In this document: positions 1 to 7,891 of the stretch, piece after piece | Position numbering within the stretch: the first letter of the stretch is position 1 | How the letters are laid out: the number at the start of each line of letters is the position of its first letter | Assembly: GCA_034669965.1 (NCBI GenBank) | Contig: JAXMOK010000001.1 | Location: 558,001 to 622,000 of the forward strand | From: HXMU1420-13 sp034669965 | GTDB lineage: Bacteria; Bacteroidota; Rhodothermia; Balneolales; Balneolaceae | Reading direction: 5' to 3' | DNA length: 64,000 nucleotides | Program-made: the position numbers and the translations under genes | Notes under the pieces: generated by a model | What the model was told of the DNA's origin: nothing | Seen by the model: the letters and a program-made list of their open reading frames with translations, nothing else | Databases searched by the model: none

Positions 1-50
1 ATGCGTTTTGTTCCGACATCGATACCGACCAACCGCGTATATTCCTGCAA
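1..50 (-). CDS. ruvX: RuvX/YqgF family Holliday junction resolvase-like protein, N-terminal fragment
   Basis: Partial gene running off the left edge. Reading the minus strand just after the HU stop gives a frame encoding RLVGIDVGTKR, the signature N-terminus of YqgF/RuvX proteins (RNase H fold, first catalytic Asp in GIDVG). These proteins act in 16S rRNA 5' processing and are proposed Holliday-junction resolvases. No ATG precedes the motif nearby; the likely start is the TTG at 48-50, giving MQEYTRLVGID, only about 10 bases after the HU stop, so co-transcription with HU is probable. Only about 16 codons are visible. The family call rests on that motif alone and the start is uncertain. Confidence 0.7.
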   Translation of the reverse strand, partial: MQEYTRLVGIDVGTKR

Positions 51-60
51 AATAGGTAGC

Positions 61-372
61 TTACTTGTCTTCCAAAGGTTGACGTAAGAAAGACTTTAAT
101 AATTTACTTGGCTTAAAGTGTGTTTTACGATGAGCCGGCACATAAATCACTTCGTTTGTTTTTGGATTTCTAGCCTTAGGCTTAGCCTTGGTTTCTTTAA
201 CTTCGAAAACCCCGAAATCGCGGATTTCGATTCTACATTCTGTATTAGCAGACATCATGATTTCGCGAATGGCGACAATCACTCCATCAACCCATGGTTC
301 TACTTTGATCATCGGTTCGCCTTTTGCTTCTGCAACGCGTCGCACGATGTCTCGTTTGGTGTATGTCATCAT
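61..372 (-). CDS. HU/IHF family DNA-binding protein
   Basis: A 103-residue histone-like protein of the HU/IHF family, which bends DNA as a dimer. The N-terminus (TKRDIVRRVAEA) forms the helical dimerisation part; residues around 50-85 carry the beta-arm with RNPKTNE, matching the RNPxTG-like tip of the family, followed by the conserved PAHRKTHFKPSK segment. Length is close to the usual 90-100 with a short C-terminal extension. Two ATG codons (370-372 and 367-369) are possible starts; the first is used. It sits directly upstream of ruvX on the same strand. Whether it is HU or an IHF subunit cannot be decided from sequence alone. Confidence 0.92.
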   Translation of the reverse strand: MMTYTKRDIVRRVAEAKGEPMIKVEPWVDGVIVAIREIMMSANTECRIEIRDFGVFEVKETKAKPKARNPKTNEVIYVPAHRKTHFKPSKLLKSFLRQPLEDK

Positions 373-533
373 AACTTCTAGTCTTTATATGTTGTGTGCT
401 TTTTGCACGTTTATTTTTCCTTCCAGTTTGTTGTACGCAGTATTTTTTTCCTTAAGCTGTATCGTTTGCGTAAAAACAATTTCAATCAATATACTTAGCG
501 GTTAAATCTATTGCAAAATAGATATAAGCTCAT

Positions 534-2777
534 TTATTCATAGCGCATCACTGTTTTAACGCCTTCTACTCGGCCTAAACGCTTCATTATTCTATCTAAA
601 TGCGACAATCCATCCACATATAAAGTTATGATGCCTTCAAACATACCCTCATCACTCGAAACATTAATACTTTTCATGTTGGTAGATAGTGATTTCGAGA
701 GTACATCAGTGATATCATTTATTAGTCCAACTCGGTCTTCACCAATCACACGAACAGCACCTAAAAATTTATTCTCAATATTTTTAGCCCATTGTACATC
801 AACAATTCGATTTCCTTCAGTTTTTAGTAAATGCTGTGCATTGTTACACATGGTTCGATGAATTTTTACATCTCCATTTCTACTGATGAAGCCAATCACA
901 TTATCGCCGGGAATTGGATTACAACAATTTGCATACGAGTATTTAACATTGCTGATATCATCATCTAAAATGAGTGCATTTCCGGCGGCGATACTTCGAG
1001 CATTACTGATATATTCGTCTTGAATTTCCTGCTCCGATTTAGCAGTTGATTCTGAAGCCTCATCTTCAATTCGCCCGGTGCTTTTATACTTTTTAACTTC
1101 TTTATATACCGTGTTAACATCCAACGAACCCGTGCCCATTTCATAGAACATGTTTTGGGTATCGGTGTATTTGAAGCGTTTTGCAATTTTTGTGAGTTCT
1201 TGATCGGAGATCTCAACATTGCCACGATCCAATCGTTTAAGCCACAATTCCCGACCTTTATCCGAAACTATACGCTGCTTTTGTTTGATGAATTGCCTGA
1301 TTCTCGACTTCGCTTTGTGCGTAACTACATCATCGATCCAATCGGGATTTAAGTTCACTTTATTCCCGGTTATTATTTCAACCTGATCGCCATTTCGAAG
1401 CTTTTGCCGTAGTGGTGCCATCTTACCATTCACCTTCGATGCCATTGCACGTTCGCCAATTTCACTATGTATTTCGAAAGCAAAATCGATAGGTGTAGCA
1501 TTTACCGGTAATGTTTTCAATTCACCTTTTGGAGTAAAAACATATAGCTCATCTTGATATAAATTCAGTTGAAAATCCTTCACAAAATCCATGGTAGAAT
1601 CCGGACGTGGATTATCTAAAACATCACGCACCCAATTCACAAATCGATCGAGCGATTCGGATCCGGCTTGTTCTCCTTCTTTGTATTTCCAATGTGCTGC
1701 GAGTCCTTTTTCAGCAATGTTATCCATTCGTCGCGTACGAATCTGAATCTCTACTTTCTTGCCTCGGTTAGTAATCACCGTAGTATGCAGCGATTGATAG
1801 CCATTGGCTTTTGGTACCGAAATAAAATCACGGAAACGCTCTGGAATAGGTGTATACCAATCGGTAATGATGGAGTACACTCGCCAGCAATCTTCTTTGG
1901 TATGCGGATCTTCGAGGATGATTCGTATCGCAAATAGATCGTAAATTTCTTCGAATGGCTTTTGTTGCCGCTGCATTTTTCGATAAATCGAATAGATATG
2001 CTTAGGCCGACCTTTAATTTCGAAGCTAAATTTTTGTTTGATGAGCTGCCTACCGATCGGCATCATAAATTCATCGATAAAAGTCTCACGCGCATCTTTT
2101 TTCTCACGAAGCTTACGTGCAATAAACTTGAACGAAGTAGGATCTATGGCTTTAAAGCAGAGATCTTCAAGTTCGTTTTTGATATTGAACAATCCAAATC
2201 GGTGCGCAAGTGGCGCGTACAATTCCATGGTTTCGGAAGCAATTTGAATCTGTTTCTCACGTCGTAAATGCTGAATGGTTCGCATATTATGCAGGCGATC
2301 GGCAAACTTGATTAGGATAACCCGAATGTCTTCAGCCATCGACAACAACAACTTCATAAATGCTTCGGCTTGTTTACTGTCGCGGCTTTTAAATACTCCA
2401 GCAATCTTTGTAACCCCATCAATAATTACAGCAACTTCATCACCAAACCAAAAGCGAATTTCTTCGAGCGTGACATCGGTATCCTCCACAGTATCATGAA
2501 GTAACGCAGATATCACTGAGATATCATCGATATTAATTTCTTGTGCAACAATTTTTGCAACTTCTACGGGATGATAGTAATACGGTTCACCAGAGGCGCG
2601 AGTGAGGCCGTGATGCGACAAATAACAAAGCTTGAAGGCCTTAGTAATTGCATCTTCATCCAATGAATCCATATGCTCATAGCAAATCTTAATAAGCTGC
2701 TTAAGATCTTCGCTTTGCGCTTTTTCGAGTTCGTATTCGTCTAGGTTATATTTTTCCAGAATCGTTGCCTTGTCCAT
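534..2777 (-). CDS. rel: Bifunctional (p)ppGpp synthetase/hydrolase, RelA/SpoT family
   Basis: A 747-residue long Rel/SpoT homologue, which makes and degrades the stringent-response alarmone (p)ppGpp. The N-terminal HD hydrolase is intact: H69 in YYYHP and H94-D95 in LLHDTVEDT. The synthetase domain follows (about 230-350) with RPKHIYSIYRKM, YDLFAIRI, KANGYQSLHTT and the catalytic Glu in EIQIRT. A TGS domain (about 400-460, starting near LYVFTPKGE), a linker with CCNPIPGD, and a C-terminal ACT domain (about 670-747) complete the usual architecture, so the enzyme is predicted to be bifunctional. The ATG at 2775-2777 gives the standard N-terminus. A short inverted repeat lies just upstream. It appears monocistronic; a 161-base gap separates it from HU. 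Confidence 0.97.
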   Translation of the reverse strand: MDKATILEKYNLDEYELEKAQSEDLKQLIKICYEHMDSLDEDAITKAFKLCYLSHHGLTRASGEPYYYHPVEVAKIVAQEINIDDISVISALLHDTVEDTDVTLEEIRFWFGDEVAVIIDGVTKIAGVFKSRDSKQAEAFMKLLLSMAEDIRVILIKFADRLHNMRTIQHLRREKQIQIASETMELYAPLAHRFGLFNIKNELEDLCFKAIDPTSFKFIARKLREKKDARETFIDEFMMPIGRQLIKQKFSFEIKGRPKHIYSIYRKMQRQQKPFEEIYDLFAIRIILEDPHTKEDCWRVYSIITDWYTPIPERFRDFISVPKANGYQSLHTTVITNRGKKVEIQIRTRRMDNIAEKGLAAHWKYKEGEQAGSESLDRFVNWVRDVLDNPRPDSTMDFVKDFQLNLYQDELYVFTPKGELKTLPVNATPIDFAFEIHSEIGERAMASKVNGKMAPLRQKLRNGDQVEIITGNKVNLNPDWIDDVVTHKAKSRIRQFIKQKQRIVSDKGRELWLKRLDRGNVEISDQELTKIAKRFKYTDTQNMFYEMGTGSLDVNTVYKEVKKYKSTGRIEDEASESTAKSEQEIQDEYISNARSIAAGNALILDDDISNVKYSYANCCNPIPGDNVIGFISRNGDVKIHRTMCNNAQHLLKTEGNRIVDVQWAKNIENKFLGAVRVIGEDRVGLINDITDVLSKSLSTNMKSINVSSDEGMFEGIITLYVDGLSHLDRIMKRLGRVEGVKTVMRYE

Positions 2778-2788
2778 AACAGTTGGAT

Positions 2789-2811
2789 TAACCTATACTT
2801 TAGCTAGGTTA
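2789..2811 (-). promoter_or_regulatory. Inverted repeat in the rel leader
   Basis: Arms TAACCTA and TAGGTTA, 7 bp each and perfectly complementary, around a 9-base spacer. The element ends 11 bases upstream of the rel start codon, so it would form a small hairpin in the mRNA leader or could serve as an operator. Function is inferred from position only. Confidence 0.35.
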
Positions 2812-2893
2812 TCGTTTTAAAACAAACTTTTTTCTCTCTTTTTAGCCTTTAAACGTACAAAAAATGAGATTCAACATTTTTGAGACAAAAGCG

Positions 2894-2926
2894 ATTGAGT
2901 TAGTACCTAATTAAGTTGTATATTTG
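2894..2926 (+). promoter_or_regulatory. Bacteroidota-type promoter of tRNA-Leu
   Basis: TATATTTG at 2919-2926 matches the TAnnTTTG -7 element known from Bacteroidota sigma factors. ATTG at 2894-2897 lies 21 bases upstream, where the TTG-containing -33 element is expected. The tRNA begins 13 bases after the -7 element. Confidence 0.65.
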
Positions 2927-2939
2927 CACCCCTTGAAAA

Positions 2940-3027
2940 GCCGCGGTGGTGGAATTGGTAGACACGTTGGACTTAAAATCCAATGACTATTACAATGGTC
3001 GTGCCGGTTCGAGCCCGGCCCGCGGTA
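2940..3027 (+). tRNA. tRNA-Leu (anticodon UAA)
   Basis: An 88-base class II tRNA. The acceptor stem GCCGCGG pairs with CCGCGGT (3020-3026), with discriminator A at 3027. The D-arm contains GGTGGAATTGGTAGAC. The anticodon stem TTGGA/TCCAA encloses loop CTTAAAA, with anticodon TAA at 2974-2976. A long variable arm (about 2984-3003) and T-arm GCCGG-TTCGAGC-CCGGC complete it. CCA is not encoded. The long variable arm and anticodon identify leucine. Confidence 0.97.
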
Positions 3028-3031
3028 CTTG

Positions 3032-3064
3032 CCCGATATTCTGAATAGAGTATCGGGTTTTTTT
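3032..3064 (+). terminator. Rho-independent terminator of tRNA-Leu
   Basis: A stem CCCGATA (3032-3038) pairs with TATCGGG (3051-3057), followed at once by seven T (3058-3064). It starts five bases after the tRNA. Confidence 0.9.
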
Positions 3065-3200
3065 ATGGCTTAGAATTATTCGATTCGACTTCTTTTCGTA
3101 GTTACACTGATCTCACACCGACACTCTACTACACTAGGAAAGAGAGCTCATTTAAACGATTCAACAAAGCAATTGAAGGGTTTGTTCATTGCAAAAGGAA

Positions 3201-3237
3201 TCTCTCTAGATCTCTCACTTCGTTCGAGATGACAAAG
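3201..3237. repeat. Dispersed repeat, CTAGATYTCTCxxTTCGxxCGARATGACAAAG type
   Basis: This 37-base stretch resembles 5101-5136: both contain CTAGAT, TCTCg/aCTT or similar, a TTCG/CTCGA hairpin core and end in ATGACAAAG. It contains a short palindrome around TTCGTTCGA. It lies in the otherwise empty 3065-3289 spacer. Such elements recur in genomes of this group; the function is unknown. Confidence 0.5.
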
Positions 3238-3289
3238 ATAAATCAGAATTGGGTCTTTTAGATCAACTTATTGTTACCGAAGTTGATCA

Positions 3290-4585
3290 TTATTCATCAC
3301 TACTATATTTCCCAATTTTTAATTCAGGCCAGTTTTCTAAGTCGGGGATTCCATCGGCATTGTAGCTTGCCCACGGACTGTTATATATGAAGTAGAACTC
3401 ATCTTGGTGAATTGTGCCTAGTGTTGGCTCGTTAAGTGCGTCTACTCCGGATTCGAGAAAAGAATAAGAGTCTTCTATCATGAGTCCTTCAATATCTAAT
3501 TGAATGGCACTTACGCGCATGGGGCGTGTGCCGTTTTGAAGCAAATAAAGTTGATCGTCATGCAAGTAAATCCCATCCGCCCCTCGCAACCATTCGTTTG
3601 ATTTACTAACCGCCTGATATTGCTTTGTATCCAAATCGATGGCATATAATCCGGAGATATAATCTGATACAATGAGTTTATCTTGATGCAATGCCACACC
3701 TTGTAGATTCCAATAGTTTTCACCTTCCAGCCAGAGCTCAGCCTCACCACTTTTATGGTCGATTTTATATATGTGCGGCTGCGCCGAATCAGTGAGATAA
3801 ACATCCCCATTCTCAGCTACTTTCAAATCACCAAAAACATGTTCTCCTTCCGGTTCGAATGCATAAAGCACCTCTTTATTTTCGAGATCGAATTTAATGA
3901 CCGCAGCTTTGTTCGAATTTTCTTCAGAAACCTCACAAAAATTGAATATTGCACTGCTGGCAATCCAAATATGAGCGGGGTTACTCAAATCTTGAGCTAT
4001 TCCAAATCCAGCCCAATAACCCAGATTTTTCAAATCAACGATCAGAGTTTGTTTACCTGTTTCCGGATCTATCGATATCAACTCACCACAACGAGCATCA
4101 CTGATTAAAAATGCATCCACAAAATCTGAGTAGATCATTCCTTCAGGATGAAAACCGTTTCGCTCGAAAGTAAATGCCGGGCTTGTTTGTTGGATGGGTT
4201 TAGTCATCTCCTCAATCTGCCTTTTCAGCATATTCATTTGTTCTTCCGAGAGCGATTCTTGAAAAAGAGAATCCTCTGAAAAATCATCCATAGCATAATA
4301 ATTAATGCGATTGTAAAGTTGCTTAACTGCTTGTTCTGGTTGATCGTTGAGTATATACGCACTCGCTAGTCGGTATTCAATCACCCTGTGATTTGGTCGC
4401 AAATCATTTGCTTTTTCGAGGTTATCCAAATAACCAGTAAAGTCCCCTTGATCGAAGGCAGCTACGGCATTATTGAAATATTCCTGAACACTTTGTGCTG
4501 CTGAGATCGAAGGAATTGTTAGAAATAGAAAGAGTAGTAATACAGTGTGCAATCGGGTTTTTTCGGCATTTTTTAAATAGATCAT
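3290..4585 (-). CDS. Exported TPR and SMP-30/NHL-type beta-propeller protein
   Basis: A 431-residue secreted protein. Residues 10-30 form a signal peptide (LHTVLLLFLFLTIPSISAAQS, cleavage probably after SAA). Residues about 30-100 are TPR-like (AVAAFDQGDFTGYLDNLEKA, LASAYILNDQPEQAVKQL). The remainder repeats propeller-blade motifs such as GDVYLTDSAQPHIYKID and GLYAIDL, as in SMP-30/gluconolactonase-like folds. Such proteins may be lactonases or simply binding proteins; no catalytic metal set could be assigned. The gene stands alone between the tRNA and repeat-rich DNA. The product is probably periplasmic or surface exposed; the substrate is unknown. Confidence 0.75.
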   Translation of the reverse strand: MIYLKNAEKTRLHTVLLLFLFLTIPSISAAQSVQEYFNNAVAAFDQGDFTGYLDNLEKANDLRPNHRVIEYRLASAYILNDQPEQAVKQLYNRINYYAMDDFSEDSLFQESLSEEQMNMLKRQIEEMTKPIQQTSPAFTFERNGFHPEGMIYSDFVDAFLISDARCGELISIDPETGKQTLIVDLKNLGYWAGFGIAQDLSNPAHIWIASSAIFNFCEVSEENSNKAAVIKFDLENKEVLYAFEPEGEHVFGDLKVAENGDVYLTDSAQPHIYKIDHKSGEAELWLEGENYWNLQGVALHQDKLIVSDYISGLYAIDLDTKQYQAVSKSNEWLRGADGIYLHDDQLYLLQNGTRPMRVSAIQLDIEGLMIEDSYSFLESGVDALNEPTLGTIHQDEFYFIYNSPWASYNADGIPDLENWPELKIGKYSSDE

Positions 4586-4700
4586 AGTACCTCGAATTTG
4601 TTTATCGAACTATGAACTTACAGGAATAAGATTTCATTGCGTAGATTAATTGCTCGGCTACGATTGTAGAAAAGAATTTTATCCCACGCTAGACATCCCT

Positions 4701-4745
4701 CGCCATCCGCCAGTTGTCGGACGGCACTCCCCTCAAGGGGAGACT
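4701..4745. repeat. 45-base hairpin repeat, copy 1
   Basis: Differs from 5001-5045 at one visible position (CCAGTTG versus CCTGTTG). It has two self-complementary parts: CCGCC...GGACGG around TTGT, and CTCCCCT-CA-AGGGGAG. The near-identity over 45 bases in non-coding DNA implies recent duplication or mobility. Confidence 0.8.
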
Positions 4746-4798
4746 TAAGAAATCTTGCAAACCAAACTTGATACACACCGCTAGATTTCTTGTTCAAT

Positions 4799-4946
4799 GA
4801 ATCGGGGACACTTTTCAGACAGTATTTAATTCGTGAAATCAACCATGTATCAAAGTCTTCTCTCCTGTGGCAGAGGAGAAACAAAAAGGGGTCAGTAATT
4901 CGTAACTCATTAATCCTAATTTCCATATTCGTACTTCAATCGTTCA
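4799..4946. repeat. 145-base dispersed repeat, copy 1 (left of tex)
   Basis: Aligns end to end with 7721-7864 in the same orientation. Shared blocks include TTCAGACAG, TATCAAAGTCTTCTC, GGAGAAACAAA.AGGGGT, AATTCG and CACTTCAATCGTTCAA style tails. The centre is a hairpin (CTCTCCTG-TGG-CAGAGGAG here). The two copies flank tex as direct repeats. Confidence 0.7.
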
Positions 4947-4971
4947 ACTGTTCAACTGTTCAACTGTTCAA
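4942..4971. repeat. Short GTTCAACT tandem array
   Basis: Three perfect copies of the 8-mer GTTCAACT followed by GTTCAA. Degenerate GTTC-rich copies continue to about 4992 and recur at 5146-5190 and 7857-7895. It resembles an early stage of the longer arrays at 7507 and 49413. Confidence 0.75.
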
Positions 4972-5000
4972 AGTTCGAAGTTCTATTGTTCTACACCCCA

Positions 5001-5045
5001 CGCCATCCGCCTGTTGTCGGACGGCACTCCCCTCAAGGGGAGACT
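5001..5045. repeat. 45-base hairpin repeat, copy 2
   Basis: Second copy of the element at 4701-4745, same orientation, one difference seen. It ends with the CTCCCCT-CA-AGGGGAG palindrome. Confidence 0.8.
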
Positions 5046-5100
5046 GATTTCTTTGTCTTTTCGAACGAAGTTTGAATTCAATCTCTCGGCCTTGATATTC

Positions 5101-5136
5101 ATTTCTAGATTTCTCGTTGCACTCGAAATGACAAAG
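5101..5136. repeat. Dispersed hairpin repeat, second copy
   Basis: Related to 3201-3237: CTAGAT, TTTCTCG, ACTCGAAATGACAAAG. It lies 50 bases beyond the tex stop codon. Confidence 0.5.
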
Positions 5137-5186
5137 TTTTTTCGAAGTTCAATGTTCAAGTGTTCGAAGTTCTAATGTTCGTCTGT

Positions 5187-7361
5187 TCAAAAAAGTTTAA
5201 GCCCAATCCTTCCGCGATCAAGATCCAGCGAAATAATTTCTACAGAGATGATATCCCCAACCCCTACCACATCGTGCGGGTTTTCGATACGTCGACCGGT
5301 AGTGCTCATGTTAGAGATATGAAGCAAACCATCCTGTTTCACCCCGATATCCACAAAAGCTCCGAAATCGACCACATTTCGTACAGTACCTTCCAGCTTT
5401 TGTCCTTCTTTCAAGTCGTTCATATCCATCACATCGGTACGAAGTAACGGCTTTTGGAGCTCTTCTCGGGGATCACGACCCGGCTTCATCAAGTTTTCAA
5501 TAATCAATTCCAAAGTTGGAACTCCCACACCAACATGTTCCGACACTTGCTTCAGATTGATGTTCGATAATTTCTGTTCGATCTCTTTCTTCTGAGTTGA
5601 AAGTGTATTCAGATCAATATTATAAAGATTGCAGAGTTTTTCAGCAGCTTCATAACTTTCGGGGTGGATGGCAGTGTTATCGAGTGGATTCTTGGCCTCA
5701 GGAATACGTAAAAAACCTGCAGCTTGCTGGAAACGAAAATCACCTACTCCTGCCACTTTTTTTATCTCTTTTCGTGAAGTAAAAACACCATCCGATTCGC
5801 GCTTCTTCACAATATTCTCGGCCACTTTTTTACTCAAACCGGAAATGTGCGAAAGCAAAGGAACACTAGCCGTATTCAGGTTCACTCCCACTTCATTCAC
5901 ACAACTTTCCACCACATCATCCAATTTTGAAGCCAGCTGAGTTTGATTCAAATCATGTTGATACAATCCAACCCCAATCGATTTTGGATCGATTTTTACC
6001 AACTCTGCCAATGGATCCAAAACCCGGCGTGCGATCGAAATATTACCACGTTGCGCTGCATCCAATTCAGGAAATTCTTCGCGAGCAATTGTCGATGCAG
6101 AATACACCGAAGCGCCAGCCTCATTCACTATTAAATAACTGAGCCCTAGATCAGAAAATTCGTCGCCTTTTTTTCGCAGGAAATCAGCAATAAACTGCTC
6201 GGTTTCGCGACTAGCAGTCCCATTTCCGATAGCAATCACATTCACTTTGTACTTTTTGATGAACCGTTCAATCACTACTTCAGCCTGAGCCACTTTTTTC
6301 TGTGGCGGAGTCGGGAAGATGGTCGTGCCCTCAAAATATTTTCCGGTTTCGTCAACCACTGCCACTTTACATCCGGTTCTAAACGCAGGATCAATGCCCA
6401 TCACCACTTTGTTTTGCAGTGGTGGTTGCATCAACAAATTTCCGAGGTTGGTTGCAAAAGTCTCGATGGCATGCTCATCGGCTTTCTCGGTTAGTTTATT
6501 ACGAAGCTCTCTTTCTAACGATGGAAATAGTAATCGTTTGTACGCCTCTTCCACGGCATCTTGTATCTGTTCCACAAAAATGGTTCGGTCGTTTTCGATC
6601 ACCAAATCATCGATCGTTTCGAGGGTTCGTTCTTCCCAAATTTCTGTTTTCACAGATAAAATTTTCTCTCGTTCACCACGATTTATTGCTAAGATCTGAT
6701 GCGGTTTCAATTGCGGAACCCGACAAGAGAACTCGTAATAATCCTCAAAATTTGTTCGCTCTTTGGTTTTGGATGTCTTTTTGGTGTTGATGGTAGCATG
6801 ATTCGCAAAAATGTCGCGTAATTTTTCGCGCACTTCCAGCGATTCGTTTATCCACTCAGCGACAATATCGGTAGCTCCGGCCCAGGCATCTTCTAACGTC
6901 TTTACTTCTTTTTCTTTGTCGATGAATTTTTGGGCAAAATCGTTCGGATTTCCTTTAGTAATTTCCTGCAGCCAAACCATTTCAGCCAACGGCTCCAATC
7001 CTTTTTCTTTGGCTTTATCACCGCGTGTTTTTCGTTTCTGCTTGTACGGCAGATACAAATCTTCAAGCACCGCCAAATCTTCACACGCCTTGATTTTCTT
7101 CTCTAACTCGGGAGTTAGTTTATCTTGCTCTTTGATGGCTTTAAGAATCGTTTCCCTTCGAGATTCCAGCGTTTTTTGTAAATCCAGTGCATCTCTGATT
7201 GCACGCAATTGCTCTTCATCTAACCCACCGGTTGCTTCCTTCCGATATCGAGCTAGAAACGGAATCGTAGCTCCTTCTTCGAGAAATCCTTCCACGGTCG
7301 TAATCTGGTGTTGCGCGATGTTTAATTGCTTAGAAATGCGTGCGGTTATTGCTGCTGACAT
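5187..7361 (-). CDS. tex: Tex family RNA-binding transcription accessory protein
   Basis: A 724-residue Tex protein, a nucleic-acid-binding factor of the Spt6-like family linked to transcription fidelity and stress. The N-terminal helical domain has the family hallmark (ATIPFLARYRKEATGGLDE, residues 31-49; DLYLPYKQKRKTR, 101-113). The YqgF/RNase H-like core begins near residue 321 (MGIDPAFRTGCKVAV). Helix-hairpin-helix repeats follow (about 490-560, NTASVPLLSHISGL and VAGVGDFRFQQAAGFLRI), and a C-terminal S1 domain spans about 650-724 (GTVRNVVDFGAFVDIGV, DGLLHIS). Length and order are standard. The gene is isolated, flanked by direct copies of a 145-base repeat. Confidence 0.97.
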   Translation of the reverse strand: MSAAITARISKQLNIAQHQITTVEGFLEEGATIPFLARYRKEATGGLDEEQLRAIRDALDLQKTLESRRETILKAIKEQDKLTPELEKKIKACEDLAVLEDLYLPYKQKRKTRGDKAKEKGLEPLAEMVWLQEITKGNPNDFAQKFIDKEKEVKTLEDAWAGATDIVAEWINESLEVREKLRDIFANHATINTKKTSKTKERTNFEDYYEFSCRVPQLKPHQILAINRGEREKILSVKTEIWEERTLETIDDLVIENDRTIFVEQIQDAVEEAYKRLLFPSLERELRNKLTEKADEHAIETFATNLGNLLMQPPLQNKVVMGIDPAFRTGCKVAVVDETGKYFEGTTIFPTPPQKKVAQAEVVIERFIKKYKVNVIAIGNGTASRETEQFIADFLRKKGDEFSDLGLSYLIVNEAGASVYSASTIAREEFPELDAAQRGNISIARRVLDPLAELVKIDPKSIGVGLYQHDLNQTQLASKLDDVVESCVNEVGVNLNTASVPLLSHISGLSKKVAENIVKKRESDGVFTSRKEIKKVAGVGDFRFQQAAGFLRIPEAKNPLDNTAIHPESYEAAEKLCNLYNIDLNTLSTQKKEIEQKLSNINLKQVSEHVGVGVPTLELIIENLMKPGRDPREELQKPLLRTDVMDMNDLKEGQKLEGTVRNVVDFGAFVDIGVKQDGLLHISNMSTTGRRIENPHDVVGVGDIISVEIISLDLDRGRIGLKLF

Positions 7362-7506
7362 GTATTCTCTTTGTGATGACTTTTAGAATGATGACTCAAA
7401 AATTACGGATTTCGAAGATGAAGTCGGGGATAATTTTAAGTGTTAAAAGTTAAATAATAAATGTCTCTATCAGCTTCATACTTCGGCTGTTGATTTCGCC
7501 ACATAA

Positions 7507-7633
7507 GCACTAAGGCACTAAGGCACTAAGGCACTAAGGCACTAAGGCACTAAGGCACTAAGGCACTAAGGCACTAAGGCACTAAGGCACTAAGGCACTA
7601 AGGCACTAAGGCACTAAGGCACTAAGGCACTAA
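7507..7633. repeat. Tandem array of GCACTAAG (15 perfect copies plus 7 bases)
   Basis: Fifteen uninterrupted copies of the 8-mer GCACTAAG from 7507 to 7626, then GCACTAA. The left edge reads GCCACATAA. There are no spacers, so it is not CRISPR. A degenerate stretch of similar composition (CCACAAAAGCACGAAAACACTAAATCACG, split over 47101-47129) lies 40 kb away. The unit length of 8 would shift frame in coding DNA, which fits its intergenic position. Confidence 0.97.
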
Positions 7634-7720
7634 AATACAGAGTATTGACTCATTCAAAACTCAAGATTCTTGCTTTAACTACGCACCAGTGCTTTGTTTA
7701 GCATGCTTCACAGGGATGAC

Positions 7721-7864
7721 CGGAATCGAGGATACTATTCAGACAGAAATCAATTCATGAAATGATTTAACTATCAAAGTCTTCTCCCCTGTTACAGGGG
7801 AGAAACAAAGAGGGGTAAGCAATTCGAAATTCTTTATTCGCATATTCGCACTTCAATCGTTCAA
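7721..7864. repeat. 145-base dispersed repeat, copy 2 (right of tex)
   Basis: Same-orientation partner of 4799-4946, with a better-paired central hairpin (TCTCCCCTG-TTA-CAGGGGAGA) and the same TTCGCA-CTTCAATCGTTCAA tail. Confidence 0.7.
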
Positions 7865-7891
7865 AGTTAGACGTTCAATGTTCCCTTGTTC

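Larger units (their letters stand above)
4586..5186. other. Repeat-rich intergenic region without a convincing gene
   Basis: Six hundred bases between two minus-strand genes. The open frames here are short, have no codon bias and are built from repeats. The region holds two nearly identical 45-base elements, one copy of a 145-base repeat also found beyond tex, a small GTTCAACT array and one dispersed hairpin repeat, each listed separately. No promoter for the downstream-strand genes is obvious. Confidence 0.6.
7362..7891. other. Intergenic region with a long 8-mer array; no gene seen
   Basis: Five hundred and thirty bases upstream of tex. Apart from the tandem array at 7507 and the 145-base repeat at 7721 there is no open frame with coding character. 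The tex promoter should lie near 7365-7450 but no clear TAnnTTTG element was found. Confidence 0.6.

Noticed and set aside
4618..5047. Open frames of 85-102 codons in the tex-side gap
   Set aside because: They are composed of the dispersed repeats, overlap each other on both strands and show no protein-like composition or start signal.
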